A stretch of DNA of 64,000 nucleotides from Thysanoteuthis rhombus (lineage: Eukaryota; Mollusca; Cephalopoda; Oegopsida; Thysanoteuthidae). Location of the stretch: positions 3,270,322-3,334,321 of the forward strand of contig OY735237.1 in assembly GCA_963457665.1 (NCBI GenBank), read 5' to 3'. The notes below the pieces were generated by a model. The model saw only the letters and a program-made list of their open reading frames with translations, ran no database searches and had not been told where the DNA came from. The position numbers and the translations under genes are program-made. Of this stretch, positions 11,207 through 22,434 are shown in pieces (position 1 is the first letter of the stretch; each line of letters opens with the position of its first letter).

Positions 11207-11934
11207 AGATATATCAATGTGGCACTCCAGCAGCGTTGATCAAACACCACCTCCCTTTCAGATTTGATTTTGATATACAGCTTATGTCATACATGTAATT
11301 TTTTTTTATATTGGGTATTATTGTAATGTATTGTATAGGGATGTTATTTTATACTAGACATCATCTAATTTTTTTGAAATGTCTCTTACTTATGTAGGTT
11401 ACCCCAAAAACATTTAACGATGAGAGATGAGTAAGTATACCAATAGATGTGACTCGCTGTTTGTGTCACTTCTGTTGAGTGTTGATCCATGTGAATATTG
11501 AATCCATTGTGTCGTTTTCAATTTCAGACTGAATACAAACTTATATCATCTTTAAGAATACTAATTACACAAAGAAAACTTGTTTGAGTTGATTCTTTAC
11601 CCACACATTCAACTAAAGAGTTTGATATTTTTTTCCACTAACATTAAAGTTAATCTTGCTATGTATATATTCTTAAGGAATGGACATATAATCCAACATA
11701 ATATTCATGAATGTGTTATATTTTTTGAAACTCTATTCAAAACAACCTTTTGTTGCTACACAAAGAATGAGTCATTCGGCCTAAACAGCATGAATATGAT
11801 AAAGGAATTTGCTACAGGAATTTTATTCTTTTTTCATTGTCTAGGCTACATGACCCTTTCTCCCTGTAACAATGGGAGGTCATTTCATGATAAAGTTTAA
11901 AATAATATTATGCATTAATATATCTCTATATATA

Positions 11935-12377
11935 ATGTCAGTGATGTATGGTGCTTTTCATCTTGAGTGTGCTGTGTGCTACGGATGCTAAAAAAAAGAT
12001 AAAAATATTTTTATGTCTGTATAAAGCAATGGACAGTTCTAGCCTTTTTGGCACTGTGTAGGGAAGGTGGTCCCGATTATAGAAATTGAAGAATTAATGG
12101 AAAACAGAATTTGGATTAGACACCCTTATCAGCAGATAATAGTGTCTATTCAAAATGTTTTTTTTCTACCCTTAATTCTTAATCAATTCTCTTATTTCTC
12201 AATTGTTTGCCATTTGTAACATATGAATGAGTGAGGGTGTGAATCTTTGCTATTTACAATCAGGACCACCTTTTGTACATTATACCAAAAAGTTTTTTTT
12301 ATTGTCTTTTTGTATTTTTGTACATCAGTAATACACAGCACACCCAAGACACAAAGCACCTTGCACCACTGATTTAT
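11935..12377. mobile_element. Foldback (giant hairpin) MITE-like element, about 440 bp
   Basis: The left end GTCAGTGATGTATGGTGCTT, then TCTTGAGTGTGCTGTG, is matched in inverse by the right end CAGCACACCCAAGACACAAA, then GCACCTTGCACCACTGAT. The match continues inwards: AAGGTGGTCCCGATTATAGA pairs with the inverse of the CAATCAGGACCACCTT region, and AGACAC near 12,118 pairs with GTGTCT at 12,142. Nearly the whole element is therefore one imperfect palindrome centred near 12,135-12,155. There is no coding content. The structure is seen directly; calling it a mobile element is inference. Confidence 0.7.
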
Positions 12378-12550
12378 ATGTTTTGTTTTGTTTTTTCAGA
12401 AAAATATAATATATGTAATTATACATAGTTCAATAATCTTTAATAAACCATCATTTTGAGGTCACAGCTGTTATTGATAGTTCCATTTGGAACTATTCTA
12501 AATGTTTAAAACAAAATTCTACCCTACTTTGGGTTAATATCTCCGTCCAG

Positions 12551-12658
12551 TACTTAGTACCAAATGTGCATCGAGGGGCAAGGTCCCCTCCAATATTTAG
12601 TACCAAATGTGCATGGAGGGGCAAGGTCCCCTCCATTATTTAGTATCCAGTGTATGCA
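12551..12658. repeat. 43-bp tandem repeat, 2.5 units, with internal palindrome
   Basis: Units start at 12,551, 12,594 and 12,637, exactly 43 bp apart. Each full unit contains TTAGTACCAAATGTGCAT followed by GAGGGGCAAGGTCCCCTC, a short hairpin-forming palindrome. Confidence 0.8.
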
Positions 12659-13744
12659 GAAGTCTTATATTGTACAATTTTTTTCCCATGTGACTGAAGT
12701 ATGAGCACATCGAATGTTTGTGCAAATAAAACTTGAAATTATTTCAAGATCAGTTGTATATCCAGGGAACGAGTATAGGGTGTCCAGATCCCACCCTCTG
12801 CACAATTGAAACATTTTTTAAAAATCTGGATTAAGAAATTTTTATAAATAAAAATTCCAAATAATCCGAAGCAATCGTGAATAAACCTTAAAATCCACAG
12901 AAAAAAAATTGTTCCTCCTGCCGTGCTAATGGAAATCCTGGATCCAACCTGAAGATAATTTTTGCACAACCCATCTCACAGGACTAAAAACTGTATTTGT
13001 ATGTTTTGATATAACAAAAGTATGATTCCGTTCTACGAAGAATCGTATTAGGATTTTATTCTATACTTTAAACTACTTTATTGTTCCATCAAATGAAACT
13101 TTGAAGAATATTTCTCATCATTATGTGATGCAATGTTGAAATAAATGCGGCATTTGAAATACTTACCTCCTAGTTGACAGAAATAGTCAGCCTTAGCCTC
13201 AGAGGAATTTCATAAAGACATTTCAATAATGTTGTATGATAAATTTTGTATATAAAAATGTTTTACATTTCAGACACGAGTGCAATTATAAAAATGTTCT
13301 TTACTGAAAGTGATTGCTTTCTTGTACCTTTGCCATGGTTTACATTCTTACCATTTGCATTATACGACCCTTCACAACTTTGACTGAACCTATGTTATAA
13401 TTTGGTCTTGGGAGAAATCTGTGAATAATGCTAAAAAGGTTCCCCATCACTAATCTAAGGTCTTATACTGATAGGAAAAAACCTATAGCTTGGCGGCTAG
13501 TCTTAAACCCAGATATATTCAGGTGTGGGGCTAGCATCTTGACCCCTGAAGAACCTAATGAAACATTAACAAAGTGTTTGCAGCCCTATATTCTACTGTC
13601 TAGGAAAATGAACAATAACAAAGGTTCCTTATTTGCTTCACTGTGCATGGGCAAAATATTTTTGCTTGTATGTTTTTGTTTTTTCTCATTCAACTTGTCT
13701 TAAAATATGATTTTTGATATTTATCTTTTTTTATTGCCTTTCAG
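12659..13744. other. Spacer or intron upstream of the broken zinc-finger copy
   Basis: No coding motif or shared repeat was recognised. If the copy at 13.8 kb once had the gene structure of its relatives, this is old intron sequence. A 91-codon open frame at 13,428 has no supporting feature. Confidence 0.4.
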
Positions 13745-14641
13745 GTTGTGAATATTCCCGCAGGAATAGGTACACATGAAGAAGAAATTTAGATCACAAG
13801 AATCACAAGAAATTATGGATTCCTACTTTAAAGAATAAATATTTCAAAGTGAAATTTGTAAAAATATCATTTTCTTAGGAGGTTTTGTTTGCTGTACACT
13901 CGAAAAATCATACAAATGAAAATCTTTTCCAACATGATAAATGCAGAAAAGATTTCTCAAAAAAAAAAATCCTGAAAATACATCTGGGAACTCATGCTGG
14001 GGAGGGACTTCATTTTCATGTGATATGTGCGGCAAAGCTTTTTCTCAAAAGAATTACTTGAAAACTCACGTAAAAATTCATATTGGACAGAATGTTATTC
14101 ACTGTAAAGTATGTGGTAAAGCTTTATCTCAAAACACTAGCCTCAATTGTCACATGAGGGCTCATACTGGAGAGACTCCTTTTCATTGTGAGGTTTGTGG
14201 TAAAGATTTTTCTAAAAAAGATAACTTAGAAACTCATATGATGACACATAGTGGTAAAACTCCATTTCCATGGGAAGTGTGTGGCAAAGCTTTCTCTAGA
14301 AAATCCAACTTGAAAAATCATTTTAGAATTCATACTGAAGAGACTCCATTTTGTTGTGAAGTATGTGGTAAAGCTTTTTCAGAAAAGAATCATTTGAACC
14401 GTCATCTAAAGATTCATTCAGGTGAGACTCCATTCTATTGTGAAGTTTGTAGTAAAGCTTTTTCTCAAAAATGCAATTTGCAAACTCATGTCAGAATTCA
14501 TACTGGAGAGACTCCCTTCCATTGCCATATTTGTAGTGAAGGTTTCCCTCAGAATATCAGTTTAAAGACTCATATGAAGACACACATAGAAGAGGCATCC
14601 ATTTTCTTGTGACTTTCATTACAATGTATTTTTGTAATAAA
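13745..14641 (+). pseudogene. C2H2 zinc-finger pseudogene (subfamily A)
   Basis: This is a broken relative of the intact gene at 22,496. The exon begins after TTTCAG at 13,745 with GTTGTGAATATTCCCGCAGG, matching the other copy's exon start. The equivalent ATG is at 13,815 but reads MDSYFKE and then stops at 13,836. The first two fingers are frameshifted and degraded, with zinc ligands lost. From about 13,996 a frame with seven recognisable fingers stays open to 14,612; the fourth has Trp in place of a zinc-binding Cys (FPWEVC). Fingers correspond to numbers 3, 7, 8, 10, 11, 12 and 13 of the intact gene, so a block is missing or was never present. The last exon end resembles the intact gene (HMKTH, then a short tail ending SIFL), and an AATAAA follows at 14,636. 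An internal ATG at 13,941 could in theory start a 223-residue protein, but it begins in frame-shifted sequence. I judge it a pseudogene. Confidence 0.85.
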
Positions 14642-14889
14642 TTTAAAGTTAAAAATTGGCCCAACCTGTACCAAATATTCTGTATTTTTCTGGAGTGAGG
14701 GAAAATGGATCTTGATCTTCAGTTTGAAACTCTGAATGGAATTTTGTACTGTCATTTTCTTTGTCAGAGAAAGATTTGTTTCACTTACAGTTCAACCCAT
14801 GACGTAGTACTGGGGTGGCGGATTAGAAATGGTTCTGCATCCTGCCAGGTCCAATAAAAATTGAAACAATGATCAATGGCTATCCTCTA

Positions 14890-15122
14890 TTTAATTTGTT
14901 TCATCATAGGAGTATACGACTGTATAACTTCCATATACTATCATTCAAGGAGAACTATGAAATGTTTTTGGCACAAAATATTGTCAAATTGTGGTTCAAA
15001 TTAAGCTGAGTATATTAATAGATTAGCAGGAATGAGCAGTATTAAAATATTTGAGCCATAAAACATTGCTTTATTTGAGGCCACTGCAAAAATGGGATAT
15101 TTGCCCCATTGTTTTGATCCTC
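14890..15122 (+). repeat. R3 interspersed repeat, copy 2
   Basis: Ordered blocks shared with 5,295-5,533: CCATATACTATCATTCAA, GGCACAAAATA, TAGATTAGCAGGAATG, GCCATAAAAC, GAGGCCACTG and the final CCATTGTTTTGATC region. Confidence 0.6.
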
Positions 15123-15399
15123 AATTTCATTATTTTATAAAAGTTTGGTGAACGTCCTCTGAGTGTGGTGATTCCATACATTCTGCCAAGAGTAGTTTCT
15201 AGGTGTTCGAAGATGTTTTTCAACTTAATTTTAGGTGTAAACTTGAAAATAAAGTTGGCAACACTGTCTTCACTAGATCTTCACACAAGAAAAGAATGAA
15301 CACATCTGTCAGGCTCGTTTTAGTATGGTGCTATAAAATCGGAATTATATTTCCATTTCAAATTGGCACCCCACTTTCTCATCTCAGCATCCCTTCCAC

Positions 15400-15585
15400 T
15401 TTTTAAAACAGTCTTCAAAGTCCTCTTTCGAGATTGCCGTCAGCTGCTCATTGTGTCTTTTTCATTTTATCCATGGTGAGAAATCTCCTTTTTAATAGCG
15501 GAAAGCCAGGAGTTGCAGAAAGCCAAATCTGGACTGTAGGGGTTGGGTACTGATAGATCTGGGTGATGTAATATTTCGGATAGAC
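15400..15585 (-). mobile_element. Tc1/mariner transposase remnant, C-terminal part
   Basis: On the minus strand, shifting frames give DLSVPNPYSPDLAFCNSWLS, KMKKDTM, SKRTLK and KWKGC-like pieces. This follows the order PYSPDLAPCDFWLF...L+RRF..MD+MK...F...KW..C of mariner-type transposases around and after the third catalytic residue. The remnant at 26,185 carries a DLSAPNP stretch and looks like the same family. Stops and frameshifts throughout. Confidence 0.65.
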
Positions 15586-18500
15586 CTTGTATTTTAGATC
15601 TTGTTTGATGGTTTGGACCACTCTTCTAGGAATACTACCTTTGCTGATGTCATCCTGCTATCGCCTTACTGTAATACGGTGTATTGTGTACTGTATGCAA
15701 TTTATGAGTCAGTCATTCATAACCCTAACTTTCTAACTAAGTCAATAATAAGTAAAAAAATGTTTGTAAAAGTGATAGCTACTATATATGGTTGAGGAGA
15801 TGGGTCAATTACAACAAGGGACTGTTGCAATAAGTCTTTTTCCTCATATCAAAAGCATGCTACAGCGATGATAGTCATGCTGCACATACCAAATTAGACC
15901 CTCCCCCAACCCGGAGAACGGAAGACACATTCAACATCTGCTGCTTATTTCATTGATAAAAACGTGTTTTGGGGGTACGAAATAGTTTGTTTGTTTTTTT
16001 TTGTTGAGTCATATCATATCTTTGTCATACTGTCCTGAATTAACCAAAATTTAGTTTTAATCCTATTTTTGTTACCTTCTGAGTGACATGGTTGGCATGT
16101 GTCAAAGTCAGTGTGTCCAGCTAGCACATGGTGTTCTGCCATGGCTGATAGGATTGGGATGGTTGCAAGTTGTTAAAATCAGTTTTTAAAAAATGTTCAT
16201 TTGCTGTATAATTTTCGGATGTCTGTGTTTCTAAAAATCAGTTTTTAGAAGTCTTCCAGGAGACCAAAGGTCACAGTTCACATTTACTGTGTAGCAAAAG
16301 TCAGTTCCTAAAACAGTTGCAGTTTTGTACAATGAATACACGTTTGATAAAATTTTGCTGCATTGTAAATTGTTCCATTTTCCCAGTCTAACGCTTGGAT
16401 ATGGAGAAATTGAATATCATCTGTAATATCTGAACATTGAATCAAGATAGGCCTATGTTCTATGCATAAATGAACAAATATCAAAAACTTATTTAATGAA
16501 TATATAAATAATATTATAATATTATAAAACAAAACTTATTTTCAGAATATTATGCTCATTGAGACAAGTTGAGAAAGTTGGTATAATGTATTTTTAACAT
16601 GTTGCAACCCTCCCTGATAAGTGTTGCAACTGTCCCAAGGGTTAGGGTCAGTTGCAACATCTGACTTCTTCCATTCAGATGAATATTGTGAACGATGTGT
16701 TGCATGTAATAATCTCTAAATGGTATTGGTAATTAGCAAAAAAATGTAAATTCAATATATTGAAATTCGGTTGATCTTGTCCAAATTGTTTCTGAGTAAC
16801 AGGAATACAAAAAATGTTGTAGCTGTCTCCAGTCTCTCCTACTTGATTGGAAAGCAGACCCATCAGAGATTCTGTTGTGAGATAAATGCTTTAATTACTA
16901 ATCTTTATTTCTTAAAAATTACATCAGACCATGGCATTCATGACAGTGGATCTCCATTTTGTTGGTTACCAAATACCATGTCTCTTGATCAAAAAAGTAA
17001 TGCTCACCTTCAATGCATTGATAGATGTTGGATGTTTCTGATAAAATTGTCCGTTCAGGAATCCCCACAGGAAGAAATTTATTACTTATACCAAAACAGC
17101 TCCCAGCTAGAATGATTATAAACGTGTCAAATAAAAATGTTCCACCCTATAGGACTGCTCAATGTCCAAATAACAAGTTTTGGTATCAAACATACAAGAT
17201 ACGCAGAAAACCTTTCAAACAATGACAACTTGCTTTGGCATATGAGAACTCTTTGGTTAAGGTGGATGAAGGGCTTGATTTACTGAATTTTTACTCTTAT
17301 TAAAAACACAACTTGGGAGACCAGAGAGCTCAATTAACCTAAGATTTTACACAGATTGAAAATACAAGTACAAATTTCAATAAAAAAAGTTGTTTTCACG
17401 ATGGTACACATTTAGTACAAATACCACAACATACAACTCTGAAGAAATATCATCTGTAGCCTTTCTTGGCAGCAAAAATATAAATTGCCTAAATTTTCAG
17501 AACTGCTTTGCCTGAATTCAGCTATTACCACCCCTTCCCCCTGGCTCATACACCTGTGACTATTTGGTGTCAAAGGAATAAATTTGTATCACTCAATAAA
17601 ATACAACACTTAAAAACAAGTGATAATGGAAATATAAAGAGGGCCCTCTCTGCTGTTTGTCACCAAGTCACCTTTGGCCATTTTTCTCTTTCTTGAGCCC
17701 ATTGGCGTCCATTAGATAGCTTGATTTGTAGATCTTGTTATGGGGTGCCTCAAGACATACCCCGACCAGTGGAGGTGCCATCTGCAAACAGTAGTTGATA
17801 TGTGAAGATGTATAAAAATTCATAGTGTATTTCAAAGGTGAATTATCTTTAAAATATTATTCAACTCTATGATCTCAACAAAAATCATCTTCTTTACAGA
17901 ACTCAACAATACTTTTGTCTCCATTAACTATCAAGTCTTATAAGACACTCTTTGCTTCTATACTGACATTCCTGTGGATGCACTTCCATGTTGAAACCTT
18001 TTCTTTTTACAATTTATCTGCTTCTTGTCTTCTTTTTGTTTCAATAAAAGATTTGCCTGTGTATTTTGCAGGATATTTGAAAGTTGATAATAAAGTCAAT
18101 AGTAACAAGAGTTCCCAAGGAATTTATGAATCACCCCACCCACTGCAATATTTAACTGCAAAAAATAGGTGTTTAGAAAGTGATTTTATCACATTAAGAA
18201 AAACTTTCTCCAAAATTTGAATGGTAACTTCCTTTTAAAAATTGTTCTTTTTTAAACGATTACTGAAAATTTATTAAATATCTTATAATTATGAGATCTG
18301 TGGTAAAATTTCAAAGTTTATGTCTTTAAAGAATGAAAAATTTGGAAATGGCCACCCACCCTCTTTTGTATTATGGACTCACAGGGGTCAACTGACCCAG
18401 GTTGGGAACCCTGAGCTAGAGTATCCTCTTTTTGAGATATTCAAAATTGGCCATCCTAGGCGCCCCCTCCCTCTATCCTGTACCAAGTCCAGATACATAG

Positions 18501-18970
18501 AAGATCCATAAATAAATGAGCTTCAATGATGGTGGATACAAACTAAGGGATCAATTTGGAATAGAATTACATTGCAGATCGAACCCTCCTCTAAAAATGA
18601 ACGGTGTGGTCTGTGCCAAGGGCTGATACATATATAGATAGATATTAGTGAATATAAGAATCCCCTTAATCCAAAAATAACGTTGGAACTTATTGTCTTT
18701 ATGCTGGTGGTGAATAATAGTGTTTTATTTCAGCTGAAATATCTCAATAGGAAGAAGATTAGAAGGAAGATGTAAAGGTCTGAGAAAATCTATTGAAATT
18801 GTGCTCACTAAATCCTAGTCGAAAAAAATTGGAACAATCTTTTTTTGCCAGTAATTTTTGGTGCTTCTGATCCATTACAGCCAAGAACCTTCCATTTATT
18901 TTGCTTTCGTTTTCAAGAAAAAATCGATTTTTTCAATGGTTTTCTTTCAAAGAAGCTACTAATGTCATTG
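15586..18970. other. Long spacer without recognised gene
   Basis: Several open frames of 60-115 codons exist (the largest at 16,771-17,115) but none has a known motif, good splice context or conserved partner in the window. A cluster of the palindrome GTTGCAAC at about 16,602-16,660 is reported as a finding. A sequence near 18,390-18,412 (TGACCCAGGTTGGGAACCCT) resembles the end of a hAT-type element. Otherwise I see nothing to annotate. Confidence 0.5.
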
Positions 18971-19016
18971 TACACCGCCAATTTCCGGTTTTCATCCGAC
19001 TATCTGACCGACTACT
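18971..19016 (+). promoter_or_regulatory. Conserved 46-bp promoter-proximal block of the subfamily A zinc-finger gene
   Basis: This block aligns without gaps to 39,303-39,348 (plus) and 37,378-37,423 (minus), upstream of the two subfamily B genes. Constant parts are CACCG, three variable bases, ATTTCCGG, and CTGACCGACTACT or TCCGACCG. ATTTCCGG read in reverse (CCGGAAAT) is like an ETS-type binding site. It lies about 200 bp before the splice donor at 19,173. It is either core promoter or the start of exon 1; the transcription start cannot be placed from sequence alone. Confidence 0.65.
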
Positions 19017-19172
19017 ATTTTCTTCTTTCGACGAAAAAATCCTATTTTTTCATCATTTCATGTACTATTTTTTTCTCAAAGAAGGATTCAACTATTTTGG
19101 GAAAAACCTATTAAAGGTTTTTTCCATCTCTTTCAAGAGAGAAAAAGAAAAAAGTTGAAAAATTCAATAAAG
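18971..19172 (+). other. Inferred non-coding first exon of the subfamily A zinc-finger gene
   Basis: The exon is bounded on the right by AATAAAG|GTGAGTTC, a strong donor. The matching acceptor is at 22,434. Relatives at 39.3 kb and 37.4 kb have the same layout: conserved block, 200-320 bp of A/T-rich leader, donor. No start codon in frame with the zinc fingers was found in it. The left boundary is arbitrary. Several CpG-containing motifs (AACGGCAC, ACGGC) follow in the intron to about 20.1 kb. Confidence 0.6.
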
Positions 19173-20574
19173 GTGAGTTCATTGAATAAATTTGAATTAT
19201 TGATTATTTAATTTAAAAATTGAATTGATTGGAAAATGAAATAATCGTTTTGATTTTGATATTCTCCAAAGTTGTATTTTTTTTATTGTTTATATAATTA
19301 TTTTCGACGATTTTTGTTTTTATCGGAACTTTTCTTAGAAATTTTCGGTAATGAAAGTCAAGATTTGGAAAAAATAAAGCAGACGTCATTATTTGGTCAT
19401 TTTTTCCACCTATGGTGCAAAAACCTCTTATTATCGAATCAAAATAAACTTCCGTTCTAACGGCACTATTTAATAAGACACGCGTTTTAACGGCACGTCT
19501 GTTTTTATATTATTGCTAGACTCTAGTCGGAGATTAGTTTGCAGGAAGAGCTCACCAGTGCATTATTTCAAAACCTTTTTGATTCATTCATTTTAATTGC
19601 TGACCGGTAAACCTTTATGATGGATTAGGCGGTGAAAACGTGATAAAAAAAAAGTCATTTTAGTGTACTTTTTGGTTTCTCTTCTTCATTAGACGGCGGG
19701 AGGGATTACGAAGTGACTTCGTAAGAATTCCTCCATTTATAACGGCGAGTTCATTGTACCGGCACTCTTAAATCTCCAAGAGTCTACTACTACTATCTTA
19801 TTTACAAAAATATTGTTCAATCAATATTCCAGACTCTTTCCGGTAAAGATTAGAATTTTGGACGTCACGCACTCCATATTATTTGTTTTGCTTTCAATCC
19901 ATTATTCTAACTTTCCGGAAGTTTGTTAGTAAGAGAAGAAAAAAGCTTTTACGGGGTGGCAGTCTACTGGACACTTATTTTCTGCCATTTTTACGGAGTT
20001 ACGGCCCTCGTAAATTATCGACTCTTTTTCCGGTTACTTTCTTCAATAAAATCAACTCTTACCCCAATCCTAACCCTTAAATAATAACATTATTAGAAGA
20101 ATTAAAAACGTCCGAATGATAGCTACCAATGACGAATTCAAAGTCATAGAAGCAGATAAGATTCCTCAGGACGGCATTTTTTTAATGTTAAGGTTGGTAG
20201 GTAAGGTTGCTGAAAGGGTTAGTAGTTTGTGTTTCAACTCGCAGGATGTGATTTCAAGTTCAGGTGAAAAATCAATTGTTACTTGCAACGATGGAGATGC
20301 AGTAGGCCTACCATGTTCAAGTACAGCATTTTTTCCCTTGTAAATGAACACGTTTTCAAGTCATTTCGAATTTAAAAAGTGAAAAAAAATCGTTCAAATT
20401 GTCGTCTGCTTCTTTGACTTGAAATTTGCCGTCAGTAGCTGCTACTTTGAAATGACGAAGATCACAATTGCCTTTTTTTTTCTTTTTGCACTATTTTTCA
20501 AACCAAGGGGAGATAATTTATGTAAGCCATATCTCCATGAAAATGTCAGAAAGTATGCCCACTTTATCATAATT

Positions 20575-20645
20575 AGATTGTAAATTGAACTTTCATCCCT
20601 CTTGCCTTGGTGATTTTTTTTTCTCCAAAAAACTAACAATTTTCT
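20575..20645 (-). repeat. tRNA-SINE body fragment
   Basis: GATTGTAAATTGAACTTTCA followed by a T run and TCTCCAAAAAACTAACAATT matches the body of the SINEs at 40,990 and 46,430. Confidence 0.45.
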
Positions 20646-21991
20646 GGTTGGTTGTTGAGTCTAATGAATTGGAAGCACCTAAAATTGAATTATAAAAAAA
20701 TCTTCTCTGTGATTAAAAAGTGAATCTCAACCCTTTTGTCAATACATGGTTCTAGGTATCCTTCTAATTCAAACATTTACTGAATAGCTTCAAAAAGCAA
20801 ATCAATCATAAATAATTATCACTGCTCATTGCAAAAACTGAAATGCATTAAAGATTTTTTTTTTGAAAGTTCAATTAGAATATTTTACAAGGTAATGATA
20901 CCTTGAGTCCTGTGATAATTGCAGGATTATCTACCAGCCATGTACCTAGACTGAGCTATTTTAAAACGCCTTCTGACCTTTCTCCCTGCGACTGCAGTAT
21001 GAAGCTTTAGAAGCGTTACTTCTGAATGTTTATATATTAGGAGTGTGATTTAGACAACAAAATAGTACATGCTGAGTACCTCTTACCGAAATGTTCCAAA
21101 ATCTGAGAATTTTAAAAAGCCAACATGATATCACAAGTAGAAAATTCCATGCCTGATTTCACTGTGGTCCAATACAAAGATAAGCAACAAGGCTGATTCA
21201 CGAGATATTTAACCTGTTTCTGATTGGTTATCATTAGTCAACTCTTTAGAAACACAAAATTATACATCACAAGGCCGGAACAAATCCGAATCAAAAAAAT
21301 TATTGTCACTGTAAAACCAATCTATATTTATTTATAGACTTTTTTGTCTTCTTAATTTTATTTAAAATTTATGTATTTCACTGCTGTCACCTTGGCTCAT
21401 CTTATTCAATAACGCTTTCCTTCATCATGTCTGCATAGAAAATAATTCCAGTAAAAATTAAAAAGGAGACAGATTTATAAATTTTTTTTTCTTAAACGCT
21501 TGCAAAAACCCTTTTTTTTTATGAAAAAAAAAAATAAATGAAAAGTGGATAACAAACGTAAGATTGCTCTATTACATTGCAGCTCCCATCCCTGATATTT
21601 CACACTAATGGATTTGGGAGAGGCATGAATCCACTTCTCCCTCCAGCTTTGGTTAAATAGCAAGGAAGTTGGAGCCCTTCAGCCCTGTAAGGCAGTCCAT
21701 CTAAGTGAAGGTTAATCTGATAGAAAGAAAAACCCTCCAACTTGGCAGGCAACATAGTTGGTCCCAAGTCTGGGTAAAGGAGTTGGATTGGGCATGAGAC
21801 AAGTAACTCTCGCTCATAAAACCTTCTTTTTACTGAAACTGCAGCAGAGTTTTTGTGGCCCTATATTCCATGAGAAGTCTTCAGGAATTAGCAACAAAAA
21901 TGAAAGGGGCGGAAGCTTCTTGTGGGTCTGATTCAAGGTTAGGCAATTATTATTTATTTGTTTGTTAAAAACTGTCAAACAAAACTGTCGA

Positions 21992-22367
21992 CATAAGTTT
22001 CTTCACTTTCAAAGTTGGTTGGCTGGTTATGTTTCACATGTCCTAGCTCTACCAATGAAGGCTGAATGTTTCAACATTTATGTCTAGAAAGAACATTTTT
22101 CTTCTTGAATTTACCCTCCAAAAATGTTTTTAGTGGGGGGCACAGTTTGCAATGTAAGTTTATGCTTAATTGATCACTGGCTTGTGTCCAGCAGTATTCA
22201 TGCTTATCTCGTCAGTGATCACTGCCCAATAAAAGGTAAGATAAGTAACTTATTCATTGATCAACCTTTTCCAATTTTTTAATTGATCACATTAATCCGG
22301 CATGCTGTCAAAAGATGTTGGTTATGTGGAAGTTTCTATTGAGTGACTTACGAAACCTGTTTTCATT
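21992..22367 (+). repeat. R1 interspersed repeat, full-length copy (376 bp)
   Basis: Contains all R1 blocks in order: AAGTTTCTTCACTTTCAAAG, GTTGGTTGGCTGG, TAGTGGGGGGCACAGTTTGC, AATGTAAGTTTATGCTTAAT, GTGATCACTGCCCAATAAAA, and a final TCTATTGAGTGACTTACG. It lies in the intron of the 22.5 kb zinc-finger gene, ending about 70 bp before its acceptor. Confidence 0.8.
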
Positions 22368-22434
22368 TTTTTTGATTTGACTTACTGTCTTAAGATATAA
22401 TTTGAATATTCATTTTTCTTTAATCTCCTTTCAG

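Larger units (their letters stand above)
10131..11934. other. AT-rich spacer with microsatellites only
   Basis: Apart from the simple repeats listed separately, no gene or shared repeat was recognised. The open frames at 10,356 and 11,580 are Phe/Asn/Lys-rich translations of AT-rich DNA without motif support. Confidence 0.5.

Noticed and set aside
16771..17115. 114-codon open frame, plus strand
   Set aside because: Composition is that of random AT-rich sequence; no domain, no paralogue in the window.
18390..18412. hAT-type end (inverse of AGGGTTCCCAACCTGGGTCA)
   Set aside because: Resembles a hAT terminus but no second end or target duplication was found, so it was not listed as a feature.
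20116..20343. 75-codon open frame with a donor-like GTAGGTAAGG inside
   Set aside because: It lies in the inferred first intron of the 22.5 kb gene and has no recognisable motif or matching acceptor in phase. An alternative exon cannot be excluded.
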